Shown: positions 45,775-53,938 of the stretch, in pieces
How the letters are laid out: every line of letters begins with the position of its first letter
How positions within the stretch are numbered: the first letter of the stretch is position 1
Source: Alphaproteobacteria bacterium
GTDB lineage: Bacteria > Pseudomonadota > Alphaproteobacteria > Rs-D84 > CACZYB01
Length of the DNA: 64,000 nt
Assembly: GCA_017938435.1 (NCBI GenBank)
Contig: JAGBBO010000047.1
Span: 53,731-117,730 of the forward strand
Direction: 5' to 3'
Program-made: the position numbers and the translations under genes
Notes under the pieces: model-generated
What the model saw: only the letters and a program-made list of their open reading frames with translations
Told to the model about the DNA's origin: nothing
The model's database searches: none

Positions 45775-46090
45775 TTATACCTCCAGTACTACTTCCTAAT
45801 AACAGCTTTTGAAACTCATCAAAAGCTTTCTCCTTTAGCTGTTCATAAGCAACATACATTGGAATATTTTGCGTAATATATACCAATGAATTAGTGGCAT
45901 GCACAATATCCAATGTTTCTTTATTTATTTTTTCTTTGTTATTATCTATAGCAACTTTTACAGCAGCATCAAAATCATTCATTTTTCCACAATTATGACA
46001 CTTGATCATATCTCCTTCTTTGGGTTTATTTTCTGTATTATATGTTAAATTATTTTTGCAAAACACACATTTCAATGTAATTTCAACCAT
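45764..46090 (-). CDS. Zinc-ribbon protein, 108 aa
   Basis: Two Cys pairs, C-V-F-C (8-11) and C-H-N-C (31-34), form a zinc ribbon at the N-terminus. The remaining 70 residues are helical. It begins one base after the 152 aa gene stops and its end overlaps the protease gene by 11 bases. Such ribbons bind nucleic acid or protein partners. It may regulate or recruit the protease encoded next to it. No family recognised. Confidence 0.6.
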   Translation of the reverse strand: MVEITLKCVFCKNNLTYNTENKPKEGDMIKCHNCGKMNDFDAAVKVAIDNNKEKINKETLDIVHATNSLVYITQNIPMYVAYEQLKEKAFDEFQKLLLGSSTGGINAI

Positions 46091-46091
46091 T

Positions 46092-46550
46092 TTACTTGCC
46101 TCCTTTCATAGTTATATAAATTGTTATATATGTAGTTATACAAGATACAATTATACTTATGATTGCATTTACTATTTTATCAGGAATATTTTGTGAAAAA
46201 TAATTTTTTATAGGATGATAATTTTCTACAGAAGTTGCTCTGGCAAAACCTTCTTCTGTAAGTGTAATATTTTTAAAATTTTTACCTCCTGCAGCAAAAT
46301 ATTTTATGTAATTATTGGCTAAACACTTATTTAAAACTTCTTTTATAGATTTATCTGAAACTTTTTTTAATATATTTTTTACATTTGTTAAATCTTCACC
46401 ATTAGGTAATATTTCACTTGGAGCATTAAAATAATCTATTTTTTCACTAAATGAAAAATCAAAGCATTCCATATCAGGTTTACTTCCTGATTTTTCAATT
46501 TCATTTTTCATATAACAAAGTATTTTATTTACAATTTTTTCTTGATTCAT
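46092..46550 (-). CDS. Membrane-anchored protein with winged-helix-like domain, 152 aa
   Basis: The N-terminal 115 residues are soluble and contain a phrase typical of a wing (F-K-N-I-T-L-T-E-E-G-F-A-R-A). A C-terminal hydrophobic helix covers about 126-147, followed by K-G-G-K; the soluble part thus faces the cytoplasm if tail-anchored. AAAGGTG precedes the start. It is co-directional with hsdM and one base before the zinc-ribbon gene. A tail-anchored sensor or adapter is a reasonable guess; no family is recognised. Confidence 0.55.
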   Translation of the reverse strand: MNQEKIVNKILCYMKNEIEKSGSKPDMECFDFSFSEKIDYFNAPSEILPNGEDLTNVKNILKKVSDKSIKEVLNKCLANNYIKYFAAGGKNFKNITLTEEGFARATSVENYHPIKNYFSQNIPDKIVNAIISIIVSCITTYITIYITMKGGK

Positions 46551-46573
46551 TTCACACCTTTAAACTCAAATAT

Positions 46574-47296
46574 TTAATTTATTTTCTCAATAAAAGTAAG
46601 AAAATCATTTGTTTTAAAAGTATTATTATTTTGATAATATTCAACTTCAGACAATATATGACTATTTATATCATCCAATTCATTATAATCTATTAAACAA
46701 TTTTTGATACCACATATATCAAGATTATACTGTTCATCATTAGGATTTAAAATAAAGGTAGATAATTTATTTTTTAATTCTATTTTTTCTGTAATATTAT
46801 AACGATTACATAGTATATTTATAATATCAAAAATAATAAAATTATCAATTATTTGTAAATTATGTTTAATTTCATTATCATTAATATTAATCGATGATAA
46901 TAAATTTTCAATTTCTTTACGATTTTTATATAACTCTTTTATTGTAAAAGAAGAATCCCATCTTCCTAACTTAGTCATTGTTTTTGCCATATTTCCAGCA
47001 AATAGGCTTGCCATTTTTTTCAATTCTTGTGTAGCACTTTGAGCATCTTGTGTAATTCTTTTTAATTCGACACCATCTTTTCCAATCTTGAAAATTTCAA
47101 AATTTTGAATAACAGTATATATATTCATTAAAAATATAACAAATATGGAAAATATAACAAACGGCCAAACATTTACTCTAAATAAAGATAATAATATTGT
47201 CATATAAAATGTAGTTATTATTACAATAAATAAAAAAATTTTTTTTACTGTATTCATAATATACTCTTGTTCTTTTTTATTTTGATTATTTTTCAT
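46574..47296 (-). CDS. Two-helix membrane protein with cytoplasmic coiled-coil, 240 aa
   Basis: Two hydrophobic segments (about residues 16-38 and 44-64) lie near the N-terminus. The next part, I-G-K-D-G-V-E-L-K-R, leads into a helical region with a L-G-R-W-D-S-S-F phrase near 110 and a mostly helical, Asn/Ile-rich C-terminal domain. No catalytic motif is visible. It starts 25 bases after hsdM and precedes the tail-anchored protein gene. I take it as part of the membrane module of this operon; function is unknown. Confidence 0.6.
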   Translation of the reverse strand: MKNNQNKKEQEYIMNTVKKIFLFIVIITTFYMTILLSLFRVNVWPFVIFSIFVIFLMNIYTVIQNFEIFKIGKDGVELKRITQDAQSATQELKKMASLFAGNMAKTMTKLGRWDSSFTIKELYKNRKEIENLLSSININDNEIKHNLQIIDNFIIFDIINILCNRYNITEKIELKNKLSTFILNPNDEQYNLDICGIKNCLIDYNELDDINSHILSEVEYYQNNNTFKTNDFLTFIEKIN

Positions 47297-47321
47297 TTTT
47301 AACTCCTTTGTTTCTTTTTTA

Positions 47322-48830
47322 TTAATCTTTAAATCCTAATTCTTTCAAATATTTATTCATTTTTTCTTCTATTTGTTTTATTTCTTCCTCAACTTTTTTT
47401 ATTTCAGCACGAGTGTTTGGAATATCAACAATTTCTTCTTCCTCGTAAGTATCAACATAACGAGGAATATTAAGGTTGTATTCGTTTTCCTTTATCTCGT
47501 CCATTGTTGCAAGATGAGAATACTTTTCAATTTCTTTTCTATTTCTATAAGCATCAACAATCTTTGCAATATGTTCATCAGAAAGATTGTTTTGATTTTT
47601 ACCTGGAACAAATTCCCTTGATGCATCAATAAATAAAATATCTTTATGATTTTCATTTGCTCCACCTTTTTCCCTTGATCTATCAAACACAAGGATTGCA
47701 ACAGGAATACCAGTTGTTTGGAAAAGTCCTGCAGGAAGTCCAATAACTGCATCCAAAATATTTTCTTCAATAAATGCTTTTCTGATACGACCTTCTGCAG
47801 AACCACGGAACAAAACACCGTGAGGAACAACTACTGCAACACAACCTTCTTTTGCTTTCGCCGTTTCAATCATATGAGTAATAAAGGCATAATCACCTTT
47901 ACTTGCAGGAGGCATACCTCTATGGAAACGTTTATACTTATCATTATCAAGTCCAGTATCTGCCCATTTATCTAAAGAAAATGGAGGATTTGCTACTATT
48001 ACATCGAATTTAATTAAGCCATCTTTATCATATAACTTTGGTTCATTTATAGTATCACCCCACTCAATACGTGCAGAATCTTGTTTGTGTAAAAACATAT
48101 TCATTCTAGCAAGGTTATAGGTAGTTCCTGTTTTTTCCTGTCCATATAAAGAATAATCATTCGAACCACTAGCTTTTACTTCATTACCTGCTGTAATAAG
48201 AAGACCAGCTGAACCACAAGTTGGATCACAAATTTTATCTCCAGCCTTTGGATTTGCAAGTTTAGCAACAAGTTTGCAAATTTGTTTTGGTGTGAAGAAC
48301 TCTCCCGCTTTCTTTCCTGCTTCCGAACCAAATTTTTCAATCATATACATATAAGCATTACCAAGAATATCATCACCAACCTCTGTTAAATCTATTTTGT
48401 TAAAATCTTGTAATAAATTTCTTATCATTTTTGCTCGTTGAGAAGTTGAACCAAGAATTGCCTCAGAATTAAAATCAACAGTAAATATACCTTTTAAATG
48501 TTGTTCATTTGCATCTTCAATTTTTCCAAGTGCAATATTTAATAATTCACCGATGTTACTCTCGGATTGATGAGTGTATATTTCTTTAAACGAAGCACCT
48601 TTTGGCATAATAAATCTTGAGTTTTGAAGACGCATTTCAATACGAGCTTCATCATCCCCATATCTTTCTTTTAATTTTTTGTATTCAACTTCATGCAAAT
48701 CACTCATATATTTATAAAACAAAAGTGAAAGCACATAATCTTTAAATACACTAGCATCAACAGCTCCTCTTGATGAGTCAGCTGCATTCCATAAAGTATT
48801 ATTTAATTCATCTTGAGTTATACTAGCCAT
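47322..48830 (-). CDS. hsdM: Type I restriction-modification methyltransferase subunit M
   Basis: N6-adenine methyltransferase that protects host DNA and forms the M2S core. The SAM-binding motif D-P-T-C-G-S-A-G-L-L is near residues 205-214 and the catalytic N-P-P-F near 280. G-E-F-F-T-P upstream of motif I is typical. Length 502 is normal, with a C-terminal coiled-coil. AAAGGAG precedes the ATG, which overlaps the end of the half-size hsdS by eight bases. Four genes separate it from the full hsdS, an unusual spacing. Confidence 0.95.
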   Translation of the reverse strand: MASITQDELNNTLWNAADSSRGAVDASVFKDYVLSLLFYKYMSDLHEVEYKKLKERYGDDEARIEMRLQNSRFIMPKGASFKEIYTHQSESNIGELLNIALGKIEDANEQHLKGIFTVDFNSEAILGSTSQRAKMIRNLLQDFNKIDLTEVGDDILGNAYMYMIEKFGSEAGKKAGEFFTPKQICKLVAKLANPKAGDKICDPTCGSAGLLITAGNEVKASGSNDYSLYGQEKTGTTYNLARMNMFLHKQDSARIEWGDTINEPKLYDKDGLIKFDVIVANPPFSLDKWADTGLDNDKYKRFHRGMPPASKGDYAFITHMIETAKAKEGCVAVVVPHGVLFRGSAEGRIRKAFIEENILDAVIGLPAGLFQTTGIPVAILVFDRSREKGGANENHKDILFIDASREFVPGKNQNNLSDEHIAKIVDAYRNRKEIEKYSHLATMDEIKENEYNLNIPRYVDTYEEEEIVDIPNTRAEIKKVEEEIKQIEEKMNKYLKELGFKD

Positions 48831-49386
48831 TTATTACTCCTTTTATAGTTTCATTAATTCTTTGAGTTTCAAGATTTAACAACTCTTTTAATAAAGTCGT
48901 TTTCCTCTCATATAATTTTACAATCTCCGAAAGTTTTCTTTGTTTTTCCAAAGAAATCAATGGAATTTCAACTTGCTTTAAGGTTTTTAGTGTTATTGCA
49001 GGTATAGTCATAACCTCTTGCAAAGAAAATAATTGTTTTTGTCCTTCCGAGGAATTCAAATATGCAGAAATATATTCCGGTAAAATATTACTATCATCTT
49101 TTACTGAAAGAATAAAAATACCACCTGATGCAACCGTGTTTTTGGAAGAATTAAACACACAAGATTTAAACACTCCTCTATTAGTTATAAGTATACTATT
49201 TTTATTAAGGCAATGTTTTCTTCTAACTGTTTCATCAGAAACCTTAACCAAATCAGAAAAATCACCACTTAGAATATTTTTAGGCTGAATTACAGAAATA
49301 ACACCATTATCCTCAGGAAGTATCTTACCACGAAAGGCATATCCCAAACAAATTTCACAAATAGAATCTAACATTACCACATTCAT
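48823..49386 (-). CDS. Half-size type I specificity subunit (one target-recognition domain)
   Basis: About 187 residues with one target-recognition domain followed by a single conserved helix (Q-R-K-L-S-E-I-V-K-L-Y-E-R). The start at 49386 is chosen because a perfect promoter places the transcript start on this ATG; no ribosome site is seen. Half-S proteins can dimerise to form a working specificity unit, or swap with the full HsdS to change the target. It is the first gene of the operon and overlaps hsdM by eight bases. Confidence 0.75.
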   Translation of the reverse strand: MNVVMLDSICEICLGYAFRGKILPEDNGVISVIQPKNILSGDFSDLVKVSDETVRRKHCLNKNSILITNRGVFKSCVFNSSKNTVASGGIFILSVKDDSNILPEYISAYLNSSEGQKQLFSLQEVMTIPAITLKTLKQVEIPLISLEKQRKLSEIVKLYERKTTLLKELLNLETQRINETIKGVING

Positions 49387-49393
49387 ATCTATA

Positions 49394-49422
49394 AATATAT
49401 AGTATAAAATGGAATTTGTCAA
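49394..49422 (-). promoter_or_regulatory. Promoter of the type I R-M operon (leaderless)
   Basis: On the minus strand a perfect TTGACA (plus 49417-49422) and TATATT (plus 49394-49399) are 17 bases apart. Seven bases then separate the -10 box from the ATG at 49386, so the mRNA should have no or almost no leader. Confidence 0.65.
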
Positions 49423-49447
49423 GAAAAAATGCAGTATTTTAATATTG

Positions 49448-49918
49448 CTATATTTTTCTTTCTTTTCTAAGGTATTCCAAGAAGCATTGGCATCCATCAA
49501 AAACATCCCAATAGGTTTCATCGAAGTTGCCGGTGTACCATGGATCTTTGATTTTTCTGGGGTGAGTTGTATAGTCTAAAAGAAGGCTGATTTTATGGTT
49601 TTTATCCACACCAATCAACGCTTGAATATCCTCAACATTGTTCTCATCCATCGCAATAATATAGTCGAATTTTTCATAGTCGGATTTACGAATTTGGCGT
49701 GAATAATGCTCCACAAAAGGCACGTGCATTTGCGTCAAAATATCCATTGTTCCGTAATGAATTCCAGCATGGTTGATTTCGTTATAATTCTCGGTCCCTG
49801 CTGAATCAATTTCAAACAAATGAGTAAGTCCAGCCTCATCCACCATTTGTTGAAACACAAACTGTGCCATAGGAGAACGGCAGATATTACCAAGACAAAC
49901 AAAGAGAACTTTTAGCAT
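49448..49918 (-). CDS. Low-molecular-weight protein tyrosine phosphatase
   Basis: Cysteine phosphatase of the LMW-PTP family. The P-loop is C8-L-G-N-I-C-R14-S with the essential Cys and Arg; the general acid is in D-P-W-Y near residue 123. Length 156 is normal. Base composition is visibly richer in G+C than in the neighbouring restriction genes, so it may have a different history. It ends 61 bases before the operon's first ATG and the operon promoter lies between, so it is a separate unit. Targets unknown. Confidence 0.88.
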   Translation of the reverse strand: MLKVLFVCLGNICRSPMAQFVFQQMVDEAGLTHLFEIDSAGTENYNEINHAGIHYGTMDILTQMHVPFVEHYSRQIRKSDYEKFDYIIAMDENNVEDIQALIGVDKNHKISLLLDYTTHPRKIKDPWYTGNFDETYWDVFDGCQCFLEYLRKERKI

Positions 49919-50030
49919 TTTTATTTCTAATCACAATATGACTTTCCAAACAAAAAATTCAAACTGTACTTATAACAAGTATCATTATATAAAAAAATAA
50001 ATCAGAAAATTTTTCCATTTTTTACAAAAA

Positions 50031-50231
50031 CTAATAGTTCTTACAATAAACATTGGTTATAGTCTGTTGTTTATTATTTCTATTATCAACTGGAGGAATA
50101 CCTATATCATATTGTTTCTTTTCTAAAAAAACATTATTTTTTAATACTATTTGTATTTTTTTTAAATCTTCGATTGAAATTTGAGGATTATTTTTTAAAA
50201 TTTGTTTTAATAATTCTTTATTACTTTTCAT
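50031..50231 (-). CDS. Hypothetical small protein, 66 aa
   Basis: GGGGAGA lies about eight bases before the ATG, and the gene begins 19 bases after the ClpP-fold protease gene, so both are probably one transcript. The product is Lys/Asn/Gln-rich with an N-terminal helical part (E-L-L-K-Q-I-L-K-N-N) and an unstructured tail. No family recognised. It may be a partner or substrate of the protease. Confidence 0.5.
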   Translation of the reverse strand: MKSNKELLKQILKNNPQISIEDLKKIQIVLKNNVFLEKKQYDIGIPPVDNRNNKQQTITNVYCKNY

Positions 50232-50250
50232 TATATTTCTCCCCTAATGT

Positions 50251-51132
50251 TTAAATATAATTTCTTGTATGCATAAAACAAACATTTGGATTCACAACAC
50301 CATCCATAAATTCAACATACTCTGTTATTAGATTATTCAAACTTTTTATGTTACTATAATTTTCTATTTTTAACTTAATTTCCTCTGAAGTCAATTCTTT
50401 TATAGATAAAGGATATCCATGACTTCTCCATTTAGCATTATCTCCTAAAACTCTAGCTATTTGTTCAGCTCTGTCTTTTTTCATCTTTGGTGTTACAGAA
50501 GTTTTATTAGTTTCAGTTTCATTCCAATTTTTGAATTTATATTCAACTAACCATTTTTTTAACAAATCTACAGCTAACTCTCTTGATTGCCTACAACTAT
50601 TTATAAAACCTAAATCTTGATTTGCAAGAATTGCATATTCTGCATTAGTAAGAATACCATCTCTAGATTTTTGTATTAAATTCTCATATTCTTCAATATA
50701 ACCATTAGCAGGAATAAACCTTTGTTCTTTTATCGAATAAATTTGAGGATCTATAGGTCCGAGGTGAGATAAATTACTCATATAAATTTCATCACCAGAC
50801 ATACACCATATAGTACCTGCACTCATTGCATGTCTAGGTACTATAAATATACATTTTTCATAATTACTTCTAATATAATCAACAAATTTTTTTGTTGTTT
50901 CAGCAGATCCACCATTTGTTTGCAAAATAATAACAAGTGTGCTATGAGAATTGTTAGATTTTTCTTCAATAAGATTTCCTAGAACTTTTTTAAATTTCTC
51001 TTCATTTTGAGGCTCTATAGAACCAAAATAAGATAAAACATCCGCTTTTTCTCTTTCAAAATAGTTTTCTATTTTTTTTAAATAGTTTGTAGCAGTTTCA
51101 TTATTTATATCTAAATAACGACTTAAAGACAT
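50251..51132 (-). CDS. ClpP/crotonase-fold serine protease (SDH_sah / SppA-like)
   Basis: Member of the ClpP-fold serine proteases annotated as serine dehydrogenase proteinases. Starting at 51132 (GGAG lies six bases upstream), the oxyanion segment T-N-G-G-S-A-E is at 72-78, the nucleophile is S104 in H-A-M-S-A-G-T, and L-G-P-I-D-P-Q is at 124-130. The 293 residues lack a signal peptide; this family is often membrane-peripheral or cytosolic and some members are linked to defence. It is the first gene of a two-gene unit upstream of the phosphatase and the restriction operon. Confidence 0.75.
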   Translation of the reverse strand: MSLSRYLDINNETATNYLKKIENYFEREKADVLSYFGSIEPQNEEKFKKVLGNLIEEKSNNSHSTLVIILQTNGGSAETTKKFVDYIRSNYEKCIFIVPRHAMSAGTIWCMSGDEIYMSNLSHLGPIDPQIYSIKEQRFIPANGYIEEYENLIQKSRDGILTNAEYAILANQDLGFINSCRQSRELAVDLLKKWLVEYKFKNWNETETNKTSVTPKMKKDRAEQIARVLGDNAKWRSHGYPLSIKELTSEEIKLKIENYSNIKSLNNLITEYVEFMDGVVNPNVCFMHTRNYI

Positions 51133-51165
51133 AATTTTCTCCATAGATCTCATTTATATACATAT

Positions 51166-51193
51166 ATATTATCATAACTATAAAATTATGCAA
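51166..51193 (-). promoter_or_regulatory. Promoter of the ClpP-fold protease gene
   Basis: On the minus strand TTGCAT (plus 51188-51193) and TAATAT (plus 51166-51171) are 16 bases apart. Confidence 0.5.
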
Positions 51194-51363
51194 ACAAAAT
51201 AATATAAAAAAAATCAATGTATTATTTATAAAATTAACACTATCTTACTTTCAAGGAAAAATAAAACTCCCCATCGGACGATGAATGACAAATTCTCACA
51301 AAAAAAACGAAATAATATATTATAAAAACACGGTAAAATCAAGGAGTTAATTTATTAGATAAA

Positions 51364-51439
<76 letters not shown>

Positions 51440-51457
51440 AATCACAAAGATAAAAGA

Positions 51458-51485
51458 AGTATAACCTATTTTTTTTATATTTCAA
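51458..51485 (-). promoter_or_regulatory. Promoter of tRNA-Thr
   Basis: On the minus strand TTGAAA (plus 51480-51485) and TATACT (plus 51458-51463) are 16 bases apart, about 20 bases before the tRNA 5' end. Confidence 0.6.
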
Positions 51486-51499
51486 CAACTTTTTTAAAA

Positions 51500-51528
51500 A
51501 AAAATAAAATCCCCTCACGATGGAGGGG
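51500..51528 (-). terminator. Terminator of the rubrerythrin unit
   Basis: CCCCTC (51511-51516) pairs with GAGGGG (51523-51528); on the minus strand it is followed by a long T-rich tract. Confidence 0.85.
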
Positions 51529-51545
51529 AAAAGTGGTTAATTTTC

Positions 51546-52124
51546 TTATTTCCAACATTCACGTTTTCTTGCAAAATAAGACTTTGCATGATCGCACGCA
51601 GGACATCTTTCAGGTGGTTCTGTTCCAATATGAAGATACCCACAATTCAAACATTCCCAAATAATGCGTTCAGATTTTTTAAATGTTGCATCTTGCTCTA
51701 ATTCATGAAGAAGAGTTAAAAATCTTTCTTCGTGATGTTTTTCGGCAACACTAATAGCCCCCATAACTTTTGCAATTTCTTCAAACCCTTCTTCGCGAGC
51801 AGTTTTTGCAAAACTAGGATACATTTCGGTATATTCTTCCTTTTCTCCATTAGCAGCAGCAACCAAATTCTCAGCAGTATCGCCAATTACTCCAGCCGGA
51901 AAATCCCATTCAAGATGAACAAGTCCACCTTCCAAAAATTTGAATAATCTTTCAGCATGTTCCTTTTCTTGGTTAGCAGTTTCTTCAAAAACTTTGGAAA
52001 TTTGAACATATCCTTCCTTTTTTGCCTGTGATGCAAAAAATGTATATCTATTTCTTGCTTGTGATTCACCAGCAAATGCAACGAGTAAATTTTTTTCTGT
52101 CTGAGTTCCTTTTAAACTTTTCAT
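51546..52124 (-). CDS. Rubrerythrin
   Basis: Di-iron peroxidase that removes hydrogen peroxide, usual in anaerobes and microaerophiles. The ferritin-like domain has E-S-Q-A-R (20-24), E-K-E-H near 53-56 and E-K-H-H-E-E-R near 128-134 as iron ligands. A C-terminal rubredoxin domain shows C-L-N-C and C-P-A-C. Length 192 is normal. A GAAAGG site precedes the start. It is downstream of the hibernation factor with 12 bases between, and ends at a terminator. It suggests life at low oxygen. Confidence 0.95.
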   Translation of the reverse strand: MKSLKGTQTEKNLLVAFAGESQARNRYTFFASQAKKEGYVQISKVFEETANQEKEHAERLFKFLEGGLVHLEWDFPAGVIGDTAENLVAAANGEKEEYTEMYPSFAKTAREEGFEEIAKVMGAISVAEKHHEERFLTLLHELEQDATFKKSERIIWECLNCGYLHIGTEPPERCPACDHAKSYFARKRECWK

Positions 52125-52136
52125 ATTTAACCTTTC

Positions 52137-52433
52137 TTATTTATGAGATTTAATTTTTTCCATATTTTTGAGGAGTTGAGTTTCCACATCAGCCATTGCT
52201 GAATTGAATGCAAGATAAGCGTCGTCATCATCAGATTTTGCAAATAAATCCAAACCCTTAAGTTGAAGTTTTATTGATGTATTTACCTTTTTGTGAGGAG
52301 CCTGTGTGAAAACAACATTTGCCCCAATCAACTCTTGATTATACTTTGAAATTTTCTTTTCAATAGTTGATTTAACATGTTCAGTAAGTGATTCGCCTAC
52401 ATCAAAACTTTGACCAATAACTTGTATTACCAT
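52137..52433 (-). CDS. hpf: Ribosome hibernation promoting factor (short form)
   Basis: Binds the 30S decoding site and silences ribosomes in stationary phase. Start at 52433 because GGAGG lies five bases upstream and the product then opens with the usual V-I-Q-V-I-G-Q-S-F-D; a longer frame from 52463 lacks support. The 98 residues form the basic beta-alpha-beta-beta-beta-alpha fold, with A-P-H-K-K near the middle and D-D-D-D-A-Y-L-A-F. It has no dimerising extension, like enteric HPF. It is the first gene before rubrerythrin, linking rest and oxidative stress. Confidence 0.85.
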   Translation of the reverse strand: MVIQVIGQSFDVGESLTEHVKSTIEKKISKYNQELIGANVVFTQAPHKKVNTSIKLQLKGLDLFAKSDDDDAYLAFNSAMADVETQLLKNMEKIKSHK

Positions 52434-52511
52434 GGTAACCTCCATTTCCTTTTGTTGAACCATAATTTATATATAGTGTAAAATTTGATTTATTTCAATA
52501 TAAATATTTTT

Positions 52512-52540
52512 TTGATTTTTCCTTTATTTTATGCTATAAT
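52512..52540 (+). promoter_or_regulatory. Promoter of the exported Ser-rich protein genes
   Basis: TTGATT (52512-52517) and a perfect TATAAT (52535-52540) are 17 bases apart with TGC before the -10 box. Confidence 0.75.
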
Positions 52541-52566
52541 ACAGAATGATATAGGAGAAAAGTGAG

Positions 52567-53928
52567 ATGAAAAGAATTTTAATACTTATTTTAGCATTCT
52601 TATTTGTTGGAGAAAATGCCTTTTGTGGAAGGAATTCTCATTCAACAAGGCGAAGTGGTTCCAGTCGTAGGGCGACTTCTGCTGCTGTTCGTTCATCTGT
52701 TTCATCTTCATCTCAAAGATCTTCTTCTTCTAAATCATCAAATACAGATGAAACAGATAAATTTATGTCTTGTATGGATAATTTTTGTAAATCTTCATCT
52801 GATGATGAAAAGGGAAGATGTCGTTGTTCCGCAAATCTTTCAAGAATTGAAAAAATATTAAGAGATATTGAAAGAATTCAAAACGAAGCTGATGCTCAAA
52901 ATAAAAATCTTGAAACTCTAATGAATGTTTCCGATACGGCAAGTGTTGATGACAGTATTGGAAATGTTTACAGTAATATAAATAGTATAGAAAAGAAGGC
53001 TAAAAATCTTGCTGCAAATAAACTAGATAAAAAAACTTTAGTTTCAGAAGGATATCCATTGTATAAAAAGGCGTATAATGAATGTAAAACATCTCTTCCT
53101 TCATCAAAGGATATTGCATCTAAAAAAGAACAAGAATATCAAACTATGATAGAAACTGATTGTTCTGCATATACAACTATATTAAAAGAAAAGGCTGATA
53201 CGGCACAAAACTTACTTGTTCAGGCTCAAAAAAATCAGGAAATGTTTGAAGAACAACAATACAAACAATTAAATCAACTTGATATATCTTCTTGTTATGT
53301 AGAGTATGAAAGTTGTATGAAAACACAATGTGGTGAGGATTTTAAGTTTTGTAAGGAAACTGCAAAATTAGAAGCAAATCTCAAAAAATGCCAGTCAATA
53401 AATTATGGTAAATGTGAAGAAAATAAAGCTGTTGTAATAAAAGATTTAAGAAAAACTATTGCAAAGGCTATGGAAAAACAAGCTATTGCTCAATCTTGCC
53501 TTTCTGCAATGGGAACAATAGTTAATGGAAAATGCTTATTTAGGGTTAAATACATCGCAGACAGTTGTGCTGTTGCAAAAAATTGTGGTGAATCCCAAGA
53601 AAAACAATTTAATCCAGGTCATACGATAACATGCGATGATAACCGTGGAGATTTCAAGGAGTTAGTCGTAGGATGTATGGAATCTTGTTTTCTTATCGGA
53701 CCAAATGACGAAGAAAAGAAAATTGGAACCAACCGTGAAACCAATGGTGGAAAAAATGTTGGAAAAGTTGTTGCAGGAATTTTTACTTTGGGAATTGCAA
53801 ATGCCGCTGGTATGAGTGCTGTCGGTTGTAAAGCTGATTATGAGTTAGATAAATATACATTGCCAATTCCTGCCGGTTGGGGAGCTGATGGCTATCCAAT
53901 AAATGAGGAATTAAAGAACGCCTTTTAA
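52567..53928 (+). CDS. Exported Ser/Arg-rich and Cys-rich protein, 453 aa
   Basis: A signal peptide (about residues 1-20, ending E-N-A-F-C) leads into a Ser/Arg low-complexity stretch (about 22-60). Next come a Cys-bearing segment (C-M-D-N-F-C, then G-R-C-R-C) and a long helical coiled-coil (about 85-310) with scattered Cys pairs. The last third has more Cys and a hydrophobic glycine-rich stretch near 405-425. About 18 Cys suggest disulphides in the periplasm or on the surface. No family recognised. The next gene, 10 bases on, has the same design. Confidence 0.6.
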   Translation: MKRILILILAFLFVGENAFCGRNSHSTRRSGSSRRATSAAVRSSVSSSSQRSSSSKSSNTDETDKFMSCMDNFCKSSSDDEKGRCRCSANLSRIEKILRDIERIQNEADAQNKNLETLMNVSDTASVDDSIGNVYSNINSIEKKAKNLAANKLDKKTLVSEGYPLYKKAYNECKTSLPSSKDIASKKEQEYQTMIETDCSAYTTILKEKADTAQNLLVQAQKNQEMFEEQQYKQLNQLDISSCYVEYESCMKTQCGEDFKFCKETAKLEANLKKCQSINYGKCEENKAVVIKDLRKTIAKAMEKQAIAQSCLSAMGTIVNGKCLFRVKYIADSCAVAKNCGESQEKQFNPGHTITCDDNRGDFKELVVGCMESCFLIGPNDEEKKIGTNRETNGGKNVGKVVAGIFTLGIANAAGMSAVGCKADYELDKYTLPIPAGWGADGYPINEELKNAF

Positions 53929-53938
53929 GGAATTAAAA

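Noticed and set aside
43701..49386. Phase-variable inversion between the half and full hsdS
   Set aside because: No recombinase gene and no long inverted repeats between the two were seen; the genes are on the same strand.
51240..51340. Possible terminator or small RNA between tRNA-Thr and the protease gene
   Set aside because: The only hairpin (CATCG/CGATG) is five pairs with a two-base loop and has no clean T run.
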